Assembly (NCBI GenBank): GCA_002449785.1
Contig: DJXP01000079.1
Span: 1 to 29,542, forward strand
DNA: 29,542 bases
Reading direction: 5' to 3'
Source: Clostridiales bacterium UBA7001
GTDB lineage: Bacteria > Bacillota > Clostridia > TANB77 > CAG-508
Shown here: positions 8,613 to 17,623 of the stretch, in pieces
How the letters are laid out: the number at the start of each line of letters is the position of its first letter
Position numbering within the stretch: position 1 is the stretch's first letter
Program-made: the position numbers and the translations under genes
Notes under the pieces: generated by a model
Database searches by the model: none
What the model was told of the DNA's origin: nothing
The model's input: the letters and a program-made list of their open reading frames with translations, nothing else

Positions 8613-9626
8613 CTATTGAATTAAATCGGTTGGTAAAAAATTATTATTTCCAGGTTGTTCATGCCCATCATTAGTAGTATGTTTATTTAAGTTATCGCTT
8701 GGATGATTTTCTTCCCATTCTTTTTTCTTTTTTAAGTATTCCTGTACAGCTATATAAGCTTTTGGATCAAATAAATCAACATCTGGAAATTTAGGTGGTT
8801 CAGACTTAGGAGCATTGTCAATGTTTTCTTTTGGAGCTCTTGTAACATTTAAAATTTCATCTTCTCTAGAATCAATCACACTATGTATATGAGTATAGCT
8901 TCTTTCAGATGCTTTTCTTAATAATTCTAAAGAACTATTTGCTGTGCTTTCTATTAGTTTTTCAGAGTTTTTCTTACAAAGGTATAATCTAGTTTCTAAA
9001 TCAGTTTCTGAAGGTTTACTTTCTATAGATTTATCTTCTGAAAGTTTAGTATACTGAATCCTTTTTGCTTGATTTATGACATTATTTCTAAAATCAATTA
9101 ATATTTCTTGAACTCTTTGTGAAGCATTTTTATCACTTTGCTTTGAATCATTTTCATTAAAGATTATGGCATCTGTTTTTTGTAGTATGCTTTCAATTGA
9201 ATCTTCATCAGGTACTTCAGAATTCTTTTCTGCATAAAATTCAAGGATTCTATTAAATTCAATATTTAATGCTGATATTGAATGTGTTGTTATATCATCT
9301 CCATGGTTAATAATTAAATTTTGTAAAATATCATTCTTTAGTACATTTTCACCAGATGATATATATTCTTCGGTAGATTTTTCTAATAATTCAGTACTTG
9401 CAAATTCTCTTTTTAAGTCTACTATAAATTGATGAATTAAGTCATTAAAATCACTTTCAAGTTCATCTTGAATACTAGGATTATATTGAGCGGAAAGATT
9501 TGTAGTTGAATTTTCAGACTGCAAGTGTTCGGCTAATCTATTAGATAATTTAGGGTAAATATTATTTTTGAAATTATCATATAATTCTTCCAATTTTAGT
9601 ACATTATCTTTACTTAAATTATTCAT
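8613..9626 (-). CDS. Hypothetical hydrophilic, helix-rich cytosolic protein
   Basis: 337 residues without signal peptide or membrane segment. The body is charged and predicted helical, with heptad-like stretches such as LKLEELYDNFKNNIYPKLSN. A proline-rich, probably disordered tail follows (KSEPPKFPDVDLFDPKAY, then a short helix and a polar end). The start at 9626 has GAGGT upstream at normal spacing and a promoter at 9660-9688. I do not recognise a family. It is a single gene between two plus-strand operons. The design (helical body, Pro-rich linker, short tail) is compatible with a scaffold or structural role, but that is only inference. Confidence 0.65.
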   Translation of the reverse strand: MNNLSKDNVLKLEELYDNFKNNIYPKLSNRLAEHLQSENSTTNLSAQYNPSIQDELESDFNDLIHQFIVDLKREFASTELLEKSTEEYISSGENVLKNDILQNLIINHGDDITTHSISALNIEFNRILEFYAEKNSEVPDEDSIESILQKTDAIIFNENDSKQSDKNASQRVQEILIDFRNNVINQAKRIQYTKLSEDKSIESKPSETDLETRLYLCKKNSEKLIESTANSSLELLRKASERSYTHIHSVIDSREDEILNVTRAPKENIDNAPKSEPPKFPDVDLFDPKAYIAVQEYLKKKKEWEENHPSDNLNKHTTNDGHEQPGNNNFLPTDLIQ

Positions 9627-9659
9627 TACTTATTACCTCGTAAATTTATTTATACTTTA

Positions 9660-9688
9660 ATTTTATTAGAAAAAAATAATAATGTAAA
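9660..9688 (-). promoter_or_regulatory. Promoter of the minus-strand hypothetical gene
   Basis: On the minus strand, TTTACA (9688-9683) is followed by 17 nt and TAAAAT (9665-9660), about 35 nt before the start codon. Confidence 0.55.
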
Positions 9689-9711
9689 TAGTTTTAATCC
9701 AATTTTTTGTA

Positions 9712-9739
9712 TTGAAATATTTTTTCTATATGTTATAAT
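9712..9739 (+). promoter_or_regulatory. Promoter of the small membrane peptide and cdaA
   Basis: TTGAAA (9712-9717), a 16-nt spacer and a consensus TATAAT (9734-9739) precede the 35-residue ORF and cdaA. Confidence 0.7.
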
Positions 9740-9785
9740 TATAAAAGTATTTGAGAAATTAATTATATAGAAGGAAGGAAAAAAT

Positions 9786-9893
9786 ATGAATAAAGGAAAG
9801 ATTTTTACAAAAATTATTGCAGGAATAGCATTAGCTATAATGATTTTAGCTCCAATAGGAACTGTTGCATATTATATTGTGGCTACTAAATAG
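9786..9893 (+). CDS. 35-residue single-span membrane peptide
   Basis: A short ORF from ATG 9786 to TAG 9893 with AGGAAGGA a few bases upstream and a consensus promoter before it. The product has a basic N-terminus (MNKGKIFTK), one hydrophobic helix (IIAGIALAIMILAPIGTVAYYIV) and a short polar end, which makes it an inner-membrane miniprotein or an uncleaved signal-like peptide. It ends 34 nt before cdaA on the same transcript, so a role with CdaA is possible but not shown. The good SD, the promoter and the clean hydrophobic pattern argue that it is real. Confidence 0.65.
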   Translation: MNKGKIFTKIIAGIALAIMILAPIGTVAYYIVATK

Positions 9894-9927
9894 ATATTTT
9901 TTAAAATATAGAGAGGAAAAATAACAT

Positions 9928-10803
9928 ATGATTTTTCAGAACTTTCAAGATTTTTATAAATTGCATTTTAATGATTTTTTTGCTAATTTATCTAGAAATC
10001 CTTTTTCGTCAATAACAACGGTTTTAGATATTTTAATAGTTTTTTTTATAATATATAAAGCTTTTAAAATGCTTAAAGATACAAGAGCGTGGCAGCTTTT
10101 AAAGGGAATAGCAATTTTAGTGATTATAACTTTAATAAGTGGATATTTAAAATTAACAATTTTAAATTACATATTAACATCAGTTATGTCTTATGGAGTA
10201 ATAATGCTTATAATTGTTTTTCAACCTGAACTTAGAAGAGCTTTAGAACAATTAGGAACAACTAATAGAATTAGTAGATTTTTAGGAATTGAACAAGATA
10301 TTAATGTTAAGAAAAAGGAAAATATATACAAAATTGTAATTGCAGCTGTTGAACTTTCAAAAAAGAAAGTAGGAGCGTTAATAGTAATAGAAAGAGATAT
10401 AAAAATACAAGATATTGTATCTACTGGCATAATAATGAATTCAGAAATTTCGCCTCAATTATTAGTAAACATATTTGAACCTAATACTCCACTTCATGAT
10501 GGGGCAGTTATTGTTAGTGATAATAAAATTGCAGCAGCTTCTTGTATGTTACCTTTAGCTGATGATCATGATATTGCTAGAGAACTTGGAACAAGACATA
10601 GAGCTGCAATAGGAATTTCAAAAGAATCAGATGCTTTAGTTGTAGTAGTTTCTGAAGAGACAGGAAAGATGTCTATTGCTAAAGATGGTACATTAATAGC
10701 AGATGTTAGAGAAGATGTTATGAAAAAGATTTTAATTAAAAATCTTATAAAAGAACCAATTTATCAGAATAAATCTAAGAAAAAAGAAGAAATCAAAAAA
10801 TAA
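9928..10803 (+). CDS. cdaA: Diadenylate cyclase CdaA (c-di-AMP synthase)
   Basis: Membrane-bound enzyme that joins two ATP into cyclic di-AMP, the signal controlling potassium, osmolytes and wall homeostasis. Three hydrophobic helices (about residues 32-47, 58-77 and 80-100) lead into FQPELRRALEQLG, the standard link to the DAC domain. The catalytic motifs are intact: DGA at 191-193 (in LHDGAVIV) and RHR at 223-225 (in GTRHRAAIG). At 291 residues it is of ordinary length. The usual partner cdaR (ybbR) and glmM do not follow; a terminator ends the transcript and the next gene is on the other strand. The gene shares its promoter with the upstream 35-residue membrane peptide. Confidence 0.96.
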   Translation: MIFQNFQDFYKLHFNDFFANLSRNPFSSITTVLDILIVFFIIYKAFKMLKDTRAWQLLKGIAILVIITLISGYLKLTILNYILTSVMSYGVIMLIIVFQPELRRALEQLGTTNRISRFLGIEQDINVKKKENIYKIVIAAVELSKKKVGALIVIERDIKIQDIVSTGIIMNSEISPQLLVNIFEPNTPLHDGAVIVSDNKIAAASCMLPLADDHDIARELGTRHRAAIGISKESDALVVVVSEETGKMSIAKDGTLIADVREDVMKKILIKNLIKEPIYQNKSKKKEEIKK

Positions 10804-10806
10804 TCA

Positions 10807-10848
10807 AAAAGCCTTAAATAAAATTTTTATTTAAGGCTTTTTATTATT
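10807..10848. terminator. Bidirectional terminator after cdaA
   Basis: A perfect 16-bp stem (10807-10822 with 10826-10841) with flanking A and T runs, between the convergent cdaA and HAD genes. Confidence 0.92.
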
Positions 10849-10876
10849 TTTAAAACAAATTAATAATAAGTTTTAG

Positions 10877-11743
10877 TTAAACTTTACATATATATTTATC
10901 AATAGCTTCGGCAAAAGCACCATTTGTTACTGATGATTTTGTTACATATTTAGCTACATTTTTTAAATCATCATAAGCATCATTAACAGCTACACCAACA
11001 CCAGAATGCTTTATCATTTCGTAATCGTTAATGTTATCTCCAATTGCCATAATATTTTCTTTTTTTATATTTAAATATTCTTTTAAATATGTTAATGCTT
11101 CATTTTTATTTATGCTATTTGGAGAAATGTTTAAATATTCATAATCTTTATTAATAATTATGTCTTTATATTTTCCTCTTTTATTAATAAATGTACACAT
11201 TATATTATTATTTATTGAAAGTAATTGTTTAAAATTTTGCAAATTATGATTAGTAGTAGAAATAACTAAAGAAAAAACATTTAAACTATTTTGTTTAATG
11301 TATTCAAAAATATTTTCTACAATAATAAAATTTAATGCACTATTTGAATTTTGTTCTTTTAGCTTATAGTTTCGTAAATCCATATATTCTAATTTTTCTG
11401 AGATTATGTCGTTTTCTGTATATAAGTGTATGTGATATTTATGTCTTTTTGCAAAAGTACAAATAAATATTATGTCTTCTTTAGAAAGAACTTTTTTGTA
11501 AAGTTCTTTATTATTATGAAAGTCAATTATTTGTGTCCCATTACCAAAAATTCCAAAATCGGCATTAAATTTTTCACATACTTTTTTAGATACAGCATAC
11601 GATTTTCCAGTACATATTGTAAATTGAATATTATTTTCATGTAGTTTTTCTATTGCTTTAAAATTTCTCTCTGAAATATTATTTTTTTTATCTATTATTG
11701 TACCATCAAGATCGCTAGCAACTAATTTTATATTATTATTCAT
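10877..11743 (-). CDS. Cof-type HAD-superfamily phosphatase
   Basis: A 288-residue hydrolase of the HAD IIB (Cof/YidA-like) group, phosphatases of sugar phosphates, nucleotides or cofactors such as FMN and PLP. Motif I is LVASDLDGTIID near the N-terminus; a cap-domain-length middle part follows; motifs III/IV are seen as NKNEALTYLKEYLNIK and AIGDNINDYEMIKHSGVGVA near residue 240. The start is ATG 11743, because AAAAGGA sits 8 nt before it; the ATG at 11752 overlaps that SD. The substrate cannot be deduced. The neighbouring minus-strand gene at 12675 may share a transcript, with a 60-nt gap. Confidence 0.9.
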   Translation of the reverse strand: MNNNIKLVASDLDGTIIDKKNNISERNFKAIEKLHENNIQFTICTGKSYAVSKKVCEKFNADFGIFGNGTQIIDFHNNKELYKKVLSKEDIIFICTFAKRHKYHIHLYTENDIISEKLEYMDLRNYKLKEQNSNSALNFIIVENIFEYIKQNSLNVFSLVISTTNHNLQNFKQLLSINNNIMCTFINKRGKYKDIIINKDYEYLNISPNSINKNEALTYLKEYLNIKKENIMAIGDNINDYEMIKHSGVGVAVNDAYDDLKNVAKYVTKSSVTNGAFAEAIDKYICKV

Positions 11744-11805
11744 ATTAAACATCCTTTTCTTTAAGATAGCAAAGATAAGATTTCTATGTGTTTTATTAAT
11801 GCCTG

Positions 11806-12675
11806 TTAATTTGCTACTAAATGAACAGTATTATCAGGATAGAAAGAAGAATTTATAGCATTTAGTGCAGTTATATGATATTTTTGATATTCATAATCTT
11901 TATTTAATTTAAAATTAAATGTTATTTGATAAACTGTTTTTACATCATTTGCAGTTCTTCTGATAATTGCTCTTGCAGTATATAAATCATTTTCTTTATC
12001 TACAACTTCGATTGCAGTACATACATAATTTTCATTTGTTATTATAGAACTATCTTTACCTAAAACATAAGCTTTATTAGTTTTTGAGTATCCAATATAG
12101 TTTGTATATGAATTAATGTATTCTATATCTTTGTATTTTTTTCCGGTAAGTTCTGTTAAATATTTATGAAAATTTGAAGCAGTTGATGCATATTTTGTAT
12201 CAATATCTAATGAAGATTTTGAAGAGTTTGTGTCAAAAAATCTTTTAGCAATAAAAAGTAAAATAGTATTGCTTTCAAGATTTTCATACTGATAATCGAT
12301 TCTTTCAATTCCAACTGCATATTGTTCTATTAAAGTTTTTAATTCATCTAAATCTATATCATCTTCTTCAAGAATATCTTCATTAATTTCTGGAGTTAAG
12401 TCGATAATTGTTGAGTCTACTGCCATATTTTGTGGTCTAGATGTGTTTCCTAAATCTGTTTGAGAATTATCATCAAATTCAACAGAATTATTAGTATTAT
12501 TATTGTCTGAAACCATTCCACCTATATATTCTTCACTATTATTCTTTGTGGATGTGTTATTTTTTATATACACACTATAAAAATAATAGTTTAATCCAAC
12601 TGATAATAATAGTATTAAAAAAATAATAACTATTAGAAATATTTTAAATCCGTTTTTCTTTGGTTTTTCATCCAT
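11806..12675 (-). CDS. Membrane-anchored extracytoplasmic protein of unknown function
   Basis: A 289-residue protein with a lysine-rich cytosolic tip, one strong membrane helix at about residues 10-33 (FKIFLIVIIFLILLLSVGLN), a long Asn/Ser/Asp-rich linker (35-100) and an outer domain of about 180 residues. The outer domain mixes helix and strand (NFHKYLTELTGKKYKDIEYI, then a beta-rich end with TVYQITFNFKL) and could be an NTF2-like fold, though this is not certain. AAGGTG lies 7 nt from the ATG. It is transcribed divergently from truA. No family name can be given with confidence. Confidence 0.68.
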   Translation of the reverse strand: MDEKPKKNGFKIFLIVIIFLILLLSVGLNYYFYSVYIKNNTSTKNNSEEYIGGMVSDNNNTNNSVEFDDNSQTDLGNTSRPQNMAVDSTIIDLTPEINEDILEEDDIDLDELKTLIEQYAVGIERIDYQYENLESNTILLFIAKRFFDTNSSKSSLDIDTKYASTASNFHKYLTELTGKKYKDIEYINSYTNYIGYSKTNKAYVLGKDSSIITNENYVCTAIEVVDKENDLYTARAIIRRTANDVKTVYQITFNFKLNKDYEYQKYHITALNAINSSFYPDNTVHLVAN

Positions 12676-12711
12676 TAATATTCACCTTCTTCAAAAAAAT
12701 CTATATAATTA

Positions 12712-12740
12712 ATTTTAACATAATACTTTTTTTAAATCAA
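12712..12740 (-). promoter_or_regulatory. Promoter of the anchored extracytoplasmic protein gene
   Basis: On the minus strand, TTGATT (12740-12735), 17 nt, and TAAAAT (12717-12712) with a TG one base before it (extended -10). Confidence 0.65.
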
Positions 12741-12755
12741 GCTATAAAGCAAGTC

Positions 12756-12785
12756 TTGACAGTAAATACATGTATTTGCTACAAT
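12756..12785 (+). promoter_or_regulatory. truA promoter with a palindrome in the spacer
   Basis: TTGACA (12756-12761), an 18-nt spacer and TACAAT (12780-12785). The spacer contains the perfect 14-bp palindrome AAATACATGTATTT (12764-12777), well placed for a dimeric regulator to block RNA polymerase. Confidence 0.7.
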
Positions 12786-12824
12786 ATCACATATATAAGA
12801 TGTTGGTAATGGTGGAGAATTGGA

Positions 12825-13559
12825 ATGAGAAATATTAAATTAATTATTGAATATGATGGAAAAGGCTTTAATGGATGGCAAAAACAGCCAGACAAACTTA
12901 ATATTCAAGGAGAAATTGAAAAAGCTATAAGTGAAATTACAGGTGAACAAATTGAGCTAATTGCATCTGGTAGGACAGATAGAGGTGTTCATAGTTTAGG
13001 ACAAACAGCTAATTTTAAGACAAATTCAAGTATTCCAATAGAAAAGTTTCCAATAGCTATTAATTCTAAATTAAAGAAAAGTATTGTAATAAAAAATGCA
13101 GAAGAAGTAGATGAAAGATTTCATAGTAGATATTCTGTAAAATCAAAAACATATAGATATACAATAAATAATTCAAAATATGGTAGTGCTATTTATAGAA
13201 ATATGGAATTTCATTTTTCTCAAAAATTAGATGTAAATAAAATGAAGCAAGCATGTGAGTATTTTGAAGGAGAACATGATTTTAAGGCATTTAAAGCAAG
13301 TGGTACAAGTAGTAAAAGCAGTGTAAGAACAATTTATAAAGCAGATGTTTTTGAAGAAGGTGATAGGATTTTTATAGAACTTACTGGAAATGGATTTTTA
13401 TATAATATGGTAAGAATAATTGCTGGTACTCTTTTAGAAGTGGGACTCGGAAAGATTTTACCTAAAGAAATACCGAATATAATTGAAAGTAAAGATAGAA
13501 CTCAAGCTGGTAAAACATTACCAGCAAATGGATTATGTCTAATGAGAGTAGAATATTAA
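12825..13559 (+). CDS. truA: tRNA pseudouridine(38-40) synthase TruA
   Basis: Converts uridines 38, 39 and 40 in the anticodon arm of many tRNAs to pseudouridine, which helps keep the reading frame. The hallmark is GRTDRGVHS with the catalytic aspartate at residue 52. Other family segments are IEYDGKGFNGWQKQP at the N-terminus, FHSRYSVKSKTYRY in the middle, and the later GNGFLYNMVRIIAGTLLEVG. Length (244) is normal. Here truA stands alone behind its own promoter, whereas it often follows the rpl or ecf genes in Firmicutes. The CTC GGA codons at 13447-13452 hold a CGG that is out of frame. Confidence 0.97.
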   Translation: MRNIKLIIEYDGKGFNGWQKQPDKLNIQGEIEKAISEITGEQIELIASGRTDRGVHSLGQTANFKTNSSIPIEKFPIAINSKLKKSIVIKNAEEVDERFHSRYSVKSKTYRYTINNSKYGSAIYRNMEFHFSQKLDVNKMKQACEYFEGEHDFKAFKASGTSSKSSVRTIYKADVFEEGDRIFIELTGNGFLYNMVRIIAGTLLEVGLGKILPKEIPNIIESKDRTQAGKTLPANGLCLMRVEY

Positions 13560-13640
13560 GATTAAAAGTAACAAAAAAATATATAAGCGAATATACTAAA
13601 TTAGGTAGTAAAAATAATAGAAGTATGTTGAATTTTTATC

Positions 13641-13677
13641 TTTTACATAATAATAAATTCAATATTATTATGTAAAA
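13641..13677. repeat. Perfect 15-bp inverted repeat
   Basis: TTTTACATAATAATA (13641-13655) pairs perfectly with 13663-13677 across a 7-nt loop, 29 nt before the next ATG. It could be a weak terminator for truA (there is no proper T-tract) or an operator for the following gene. Confidence 0.6.
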
Positions 13678-13706
13678 ATATTTGAATAATTTATAGGAGG
13701 TTTTTC

Positions 13707-14108
13707 ATGAATAATTTACTAGTATATTTCGCTATACCATTAGCTACTGTAATTTTATCATCAATTTTAGAAACATTTATTAATTGTCCATTAAAGGTTG
13801 GTGGAATATTTTTCTCAATATTTTTAGTAGTCGCAGCAGCTCTTGGTGGAACTATTGAATTATTATTTGCTGCAATTATATATTCTATAATTTCATTTGT
13901 TACAGCATTTATAGTTTTTTTAATAATGAATAGATGCAATTATAATTTGAATGAAAGTAGAAATTCAAATTATTTAGTAGAAAGATATACAGAAAATTGT
14001 GATTGTAATCAAAGTTCTAATGTCTCAAATTCAACAGATACTTCAAATAATATATTAAATTCAAACATAACAAGTAGAGAAGATTATTATAATAAAAGAT
14101 ATAGATAA
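13707..14108 (+). CDS. Small membrane protein (possibly DUF2651/YbeF-like)
   Basis: 133 residues. Three hydrophobic helices fill the first 75 residues (LLVYFAIPLATVILSSIL, GGIFFSIFLVVAAALGG, LLFAAIIYSIISFVTAFIVF), followed by a polar Asn/Ser-rich tail with a CDC pair (residues about 95-97). The first half resembles the short DUF2651/YbeF family of Firmicutes, recognised only by pattern. AGGAGG lies 6-7 nt upstream of the ATG and a terminator follows. Function unknown. Confidence 0.65.
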   Translation: MNNLLVYFAIPLATVILSSILETFINCPLKVGGIFFSIFLVVAAALGGTIELLFAAIIYSIISFVTAFIVFLIMNRCNYNLNESRNSNYLVERYTENCDCNQSSNVSNSTDTSNNILNSNITSREDYYNKRYR

Positions 14109-14121
14109 AATTTAATTTTTT

Positions 14122-14150
14122 AAACCTGCTTACTAAATGGCAGGTTTTTT
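14122..14150 (+). terminator. Intrinsic terminator
   Basis: An 8-bp stem (AAACCTGC 14122-14129 with 14140-14147), a 10-nt loop and a following T-run, directly after the small membrane protein gene. Confidence 0.88.
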
Positions 14151-14163
14151 GTTTACATAAATG

Positions 14164-14192
14164 TTGATTTGAGCGTAAAAACATGATAAAAT
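14164..14192 (+). promoter_or_regulatory. Promoter of the 14227-17577 operon
   Basis: TTGATT (14164-14169), a 17-nt spacer and TAAAAT (14187-14192) with an upstream TG (extended -10). Confidence 0.6.
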
Positions 14193-14226
14193 ATGTAATA
14201 TGTACATAAGAAAGAAGGATTTTGTT

Positions 14227-15051
14227 ATGAACTATATAAATATCATAAATAAGATAAAAAAAGAAATATATTTAAATAAAAAAAATATAGAAGAAGCTTA
14301 TAAAATAGATTTTAAACATGATAATAAAAAAATAGAATTTTCAAAAATACTTGAGATTATTGATTATTTTCTTATATTTTCAAAAAAAAATATATCTAAA
14401 ATTGAAGGAGATAATTTTGAAGAATATGTTTTTATTTATTATGGTGATATATATTTGAGCTTATATTTAACATTACTATCGATTGTAACAAATAAAAAAA
14501 TAAGATTGTATATGGATGAATATTTAATAGGTATTAATAAAGTAATATTAGAAATAATTATTAATGTTTTAAAAGACAGCAAATTACAAATAATAAATTA
14601 TTCATTTGGACATAATTTAAGCCAGATTAGAGAAATATCAAACGAAAATAGAAAAATATTGGTAATAGGAAATAGTACTATTTATCAAGAGTTATATGGA
14701 CTAAAAAATTTAAGATTTATTCCTTATTTTAATGCAATAATATATTTTGATGAAAATACAGCTCAAGAAAAACAAGAATTAATAGATATGATTTTTTATT
14801 ATGCAGAAGAAAATCGATTTGAATTTGAAACTCTTGATTTAGACATGGAAATGAAAGAACTTATAGAATATAGTAATGAAGATATTTATTCAAATATTGT
14901 ATTAGTATTAACAAATGATGAAAATATGAAGAATTTACTAAAAGCAAAATTAAATAAGAAAAAATTATTTTTAAATTCTAATCCATTTAAAAAATATGAA
15001 GAAAATATATTAGAATGTTTAATTGATGTAGAAAAATCAATTTTATTATAG
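14227..15051 (+). CDS. Hypothetical cytosolic protein
   Basis: 274 residues from ATG 14227, chosen because AGAAGGA (14213-14219) lies 7 nt upstream; the frame also opens at 14200 without an SD. Ile/Lys/Asn-rich and alternating helix and strand: segments such as KILVIGNSTIYQEL, FNAIIYFDEN and YSNIVLVLTNDE look like parallel beta strands of a Rossmann-type fold. No catalytic motif stands out and no family could be named. It lies 15 nt before a large hypothetical gene on the same transcript, so the two probably act together. Confidence 0.68.
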   Translation: MNYINIINKIKKEIYLNKKNIEEAYKIDFKHDNKKIEFSKILEIIDYFLIFSKKNISKIEGDNFEEYVFIYYGDIYLSLYLTLLSIVTNKKIRLYMDEYLIGINKVILEIIINVLKDSKLQIINYSFGHNLSQIREISNENRKILVIGNSTIYQELYGLKNLRFIPYFNAIIYFDENTAQEKQELIDMIFYYAEENRFEFETLDLDMEMKELIEYSNEDIYSNIVLVLTNDENMKNLLKAKLNKKKLFLNSNPFKKYEENILECLIDVEKSILL

Positions 15052-15066
15052 TAGTTGGAGAAATAT

Positions 15067-17577
15067 ATGTTTAATAGAGATTTTTTATCAGTAATTGAAT
15101 CAGTTGGAATTCCATTGGAACTTATAGATTTCAGAGCAACTTATGATTATCTCAATTCTAAAATTTGGAAAAGAGTTAATGAATTTGAAATTAAATTAAG
15201 TCAGATAGGAAGTAATATTAAAGTTTCTAATTTTGATGAAATGGTTGCTCAAAAACTATTTCAAGAAATTGAAAAACTTATGCTACAATATAAAGATATT
15301 TTTGATAAAGAGTTATATGTTTTACATATGAGTACATTATTGATTAATGATGTTTATAATGAAAATGTTCATAAGAATAATGGGAGAGAAGTTCATGAAG
15401 TTTGTGATGAATATGGAAATAGAAGAGAAAGCACAGAAAATGATTTAGCTATAAGTAGATTAGTTAGAGATTGGAATAAAATAAATTCAGCCAAAGGAAA
15501 AACTAGATTTGTAAGAACTTTTTATTCTATGGTAAATTCAGAAAGACCATTTACAGATAAAGAAAACAGTTTAAACAAAGCACTAGATTTTATGAGAAAA
15601 GCAGAATTCGAAACATATGATACTTTTGGGAGCACACTAGAAAATATAGTAGTTTTACCTTCATTAATTGAATGTGGTAAAAAAGATGTATTTAATGAAA
15701 AGCTTAAGCAAAACAAAAATAAGTTTAGGGAGATAAATAAATTTCTTGGTATTGAAGAGGTGCTAAAATATTTGCCACCAGAAGATTTAATAAATGTTTC
15801 GATAAATAAATATGTTGGTAATGCCATATACCAAGTGATTAATTCTAAACTAAAAAGTACTGAATTTGAAAAAGATTCTGATAGAGAAGAGCTTTATTTA
15901 AAGATGTTTATGGAAAATGTTCAATATTTAAATCCAGATAAACTTATAGTTTTATCACTTTATAATTTTTATAATAAATATGGAAATGATTTGAAAAGAT
16001 TTACAAGTGAAGAATTAGATGAATTAAAATTTAGAGTAACTGCAATGGATAGATTACTTGGAAAAAACGATGTAAAGATTACTCCAATAAACTATACTGA
16101 TAAAAATGAAACTACAATTAGTTATAAAGACTTAAAAAGTAAAATTTTGGAATTAGATAAAAGATTTATAAATGGTCAATATCGTGATGAAACAGAAGTG
16201 GGTGACTTAAGAGTAGAACTAATAAAAGGGACTAGAGGTTTTAATGGCTTTTCAGCAGAAGATATAAGAGATAAAATAGGATTTTCTAACATTGAATTTG
16301 CTTCATGTTTCGAACAAAATCCAATCCTAATAAAAAGGTTTGTAGAAGAAGGGATTTTGCAAATTAATTCTGAGGAAGAAAGAGAAAATGATTCCAGTTC
16401 TCAAAGAAATGATTTAGAAAATAAAATATTAGATATTTTACATAAGCAAAGTAATATTCCATATGAAGAATTCAGATACTTACTTGAAAATAAACTTTTA
16501 GATTTAGATAATTTTATAGATTTATATATGAAAAACAAAATAGATTTAAGAGATATAGAACGATTAAAGAATGATCCAATAGAACATATTTCTTTAGATA
16601 ATGCAGTTAGTTCTAGCAAATTAATGGATTTGTATTCTTATGATGAAATAAGTGATGATTTTATAAGATATAGAGAATTATATAAAATAATAAAAGTAAA
16701 TGGTAAAACAGTAGAAGAAAGATCTGAGGTAGCTAATTCAATTATATCATCATATGAAGAAAAAAATGATGACCTTCTTGAAGATAAAATGGTTTATGAT
16801 TTATATAAAATGGGATTATTACCAATATTATCTGTTATTGAATATGTAGGGGATTCTGCATTAACAGATATGATAAAAGCTGGAAAGTGCAAGCCTGAAG
16901 ATATAAGACAGTTGTATTATTCTGGAACTATTAGTAGAGATACATTAACAAATATTATGGCTAATGATGAAATAGATAATAACGAAAAACTTGCACTTAT
17001 TTATGGTGCGTTTTCTGAGCCTAATGAAAGAGATATAAGAGAGGATTTAATTTCTAGCTCATTTAATACTACTGAAGAAAGTGTACATAACCCTAGTGGA
17101 AAAACTGGTGAAAAAACAATGAGACCATTTTCACAGTATTATAGAAGATTTAAAACAGATCCCGCATTGAGATGGAACTTTATTAAAAACCTTGATTCAG
17201 ATTTTTCACAACAATTACTTAAAGATGGAAGCATTATTTTTTATTTACCAAATAGAAATGAGTATTGGATTGAAAAAATATTTGATTTGAAAAATGAAAA
17301 TGGATATGGAAATGCTACATATATTTTAGAAGAACCAGTTTATAGGCAACATGAAAAAGAAATAATTTTAAAAGGAAAAATCAATAGATCGTTTTTGGGA
17401 CAATTAAATAGAAATAATCCTAGAGCTGTAAAAAGACAAATTCATTCTGAAAATTGGGGTGAAAGAATTATTAGTTTAGCTACTAATAATGGAAGATATA
17501 CTGAAGAAGAAATTGGAAGATTAAATGAAATTGCTGTGCAAATTAGAGATTCAAGGCAAGAAATTGAGCAGCAGTAA
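15067..17577 (+). CDS. Large hypothetical cytosolic protein (836 residues)
   Basis: Starts at ATG 15067 with TTGGAG 6 nt upstream (the TTG at 15055 is inside that site). The protein is acidic, strongly helical, without membrane segment or signal, and built from many short helices, for example DLRDIERLKNDPIEHISLDN and LPILSVIEYVGDSALTDMIK. These look like irregular two-helix repeats of a solenoid between about residues 450 and 660. The last 160 residues form a different domain with more beta content (SIIFYLPNRNEYWIEKIFDL, ATYILEEPVY). No enzyme motif was seen. It is the second gene of a two-gene operon; no terminator is evident after it. Confidence 0.7.
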   Translation: MFNRDFLSVIESVGIPLELIDFRATYDYLNSKIWKRVNEFEIKLSQIGSNIKVSNFDEMVAQKLFQEIEKLMLQYKDIFDKELYVLHMSTLLINDVYNENVHKNNGREVHEVCDEYGNRRESTENDLAISRLVRDWNKINSAKGKTRFVRTFYSMVNSERPFTDKENSLNKALDFMRKAEFETYDTFGSTLENIVVLPSLIECGKKDVFNEKLKQNKNKFREINKFLGIEEVLKYLPPEDLINVSINKYVGNAIYQVINSKLKSTEFEKDSDREELYLKMFMENVQYLNPDKLIVLSLYNFYNKYGNDLKRFTSEELDELKFRVTAMDRLLGKNDVKITPINYTDKNETTISYKDLKSKILELDKRFINGQYRDETEVGDLRVELIKGTRGFNGFSAEDIRDKIGFSNIEFASCFEQNPILIKRFVEEGILQINSEEERENDSSSQRNDLENKILDILHKQSNIPYEEFRYLLENKLLDLDNFIDLYMKNKIDLRDIERLKNDPIEHISLDNAVSSSKLMDLYSYDEISDDFIRYRELYKIIKVNGKTVEERSEVANSIISSYEEKNDDLLEDKMVYDLYKMGLLPILSVIEYVGDSALTDMIKAGKCKPEDIRQLYYSGTISRDTLTNIMANDEIDNNEKLALIYGAFSEPNERDIREDLISSSFNTTEESVHNPSGKTGEKTMRPFSQYYRRFKTDPALRWNFIKNLDSDFSQQLLKDGSIIFYLPNRNEYWIEKIFDLKNENGYGNATYILEEPVYRQHEKEIILKGKINRSFLGQLNRNNPRAVKRQIHSENWGERIISLATNNGRYTEEEIGRLNEIAVQIRDSRQEIEQQ

Positions 17578-17623
17578 ATTGATTTATGAGCTATATTTAT
17601 TATTAATTTCCACTAAAAACAAG

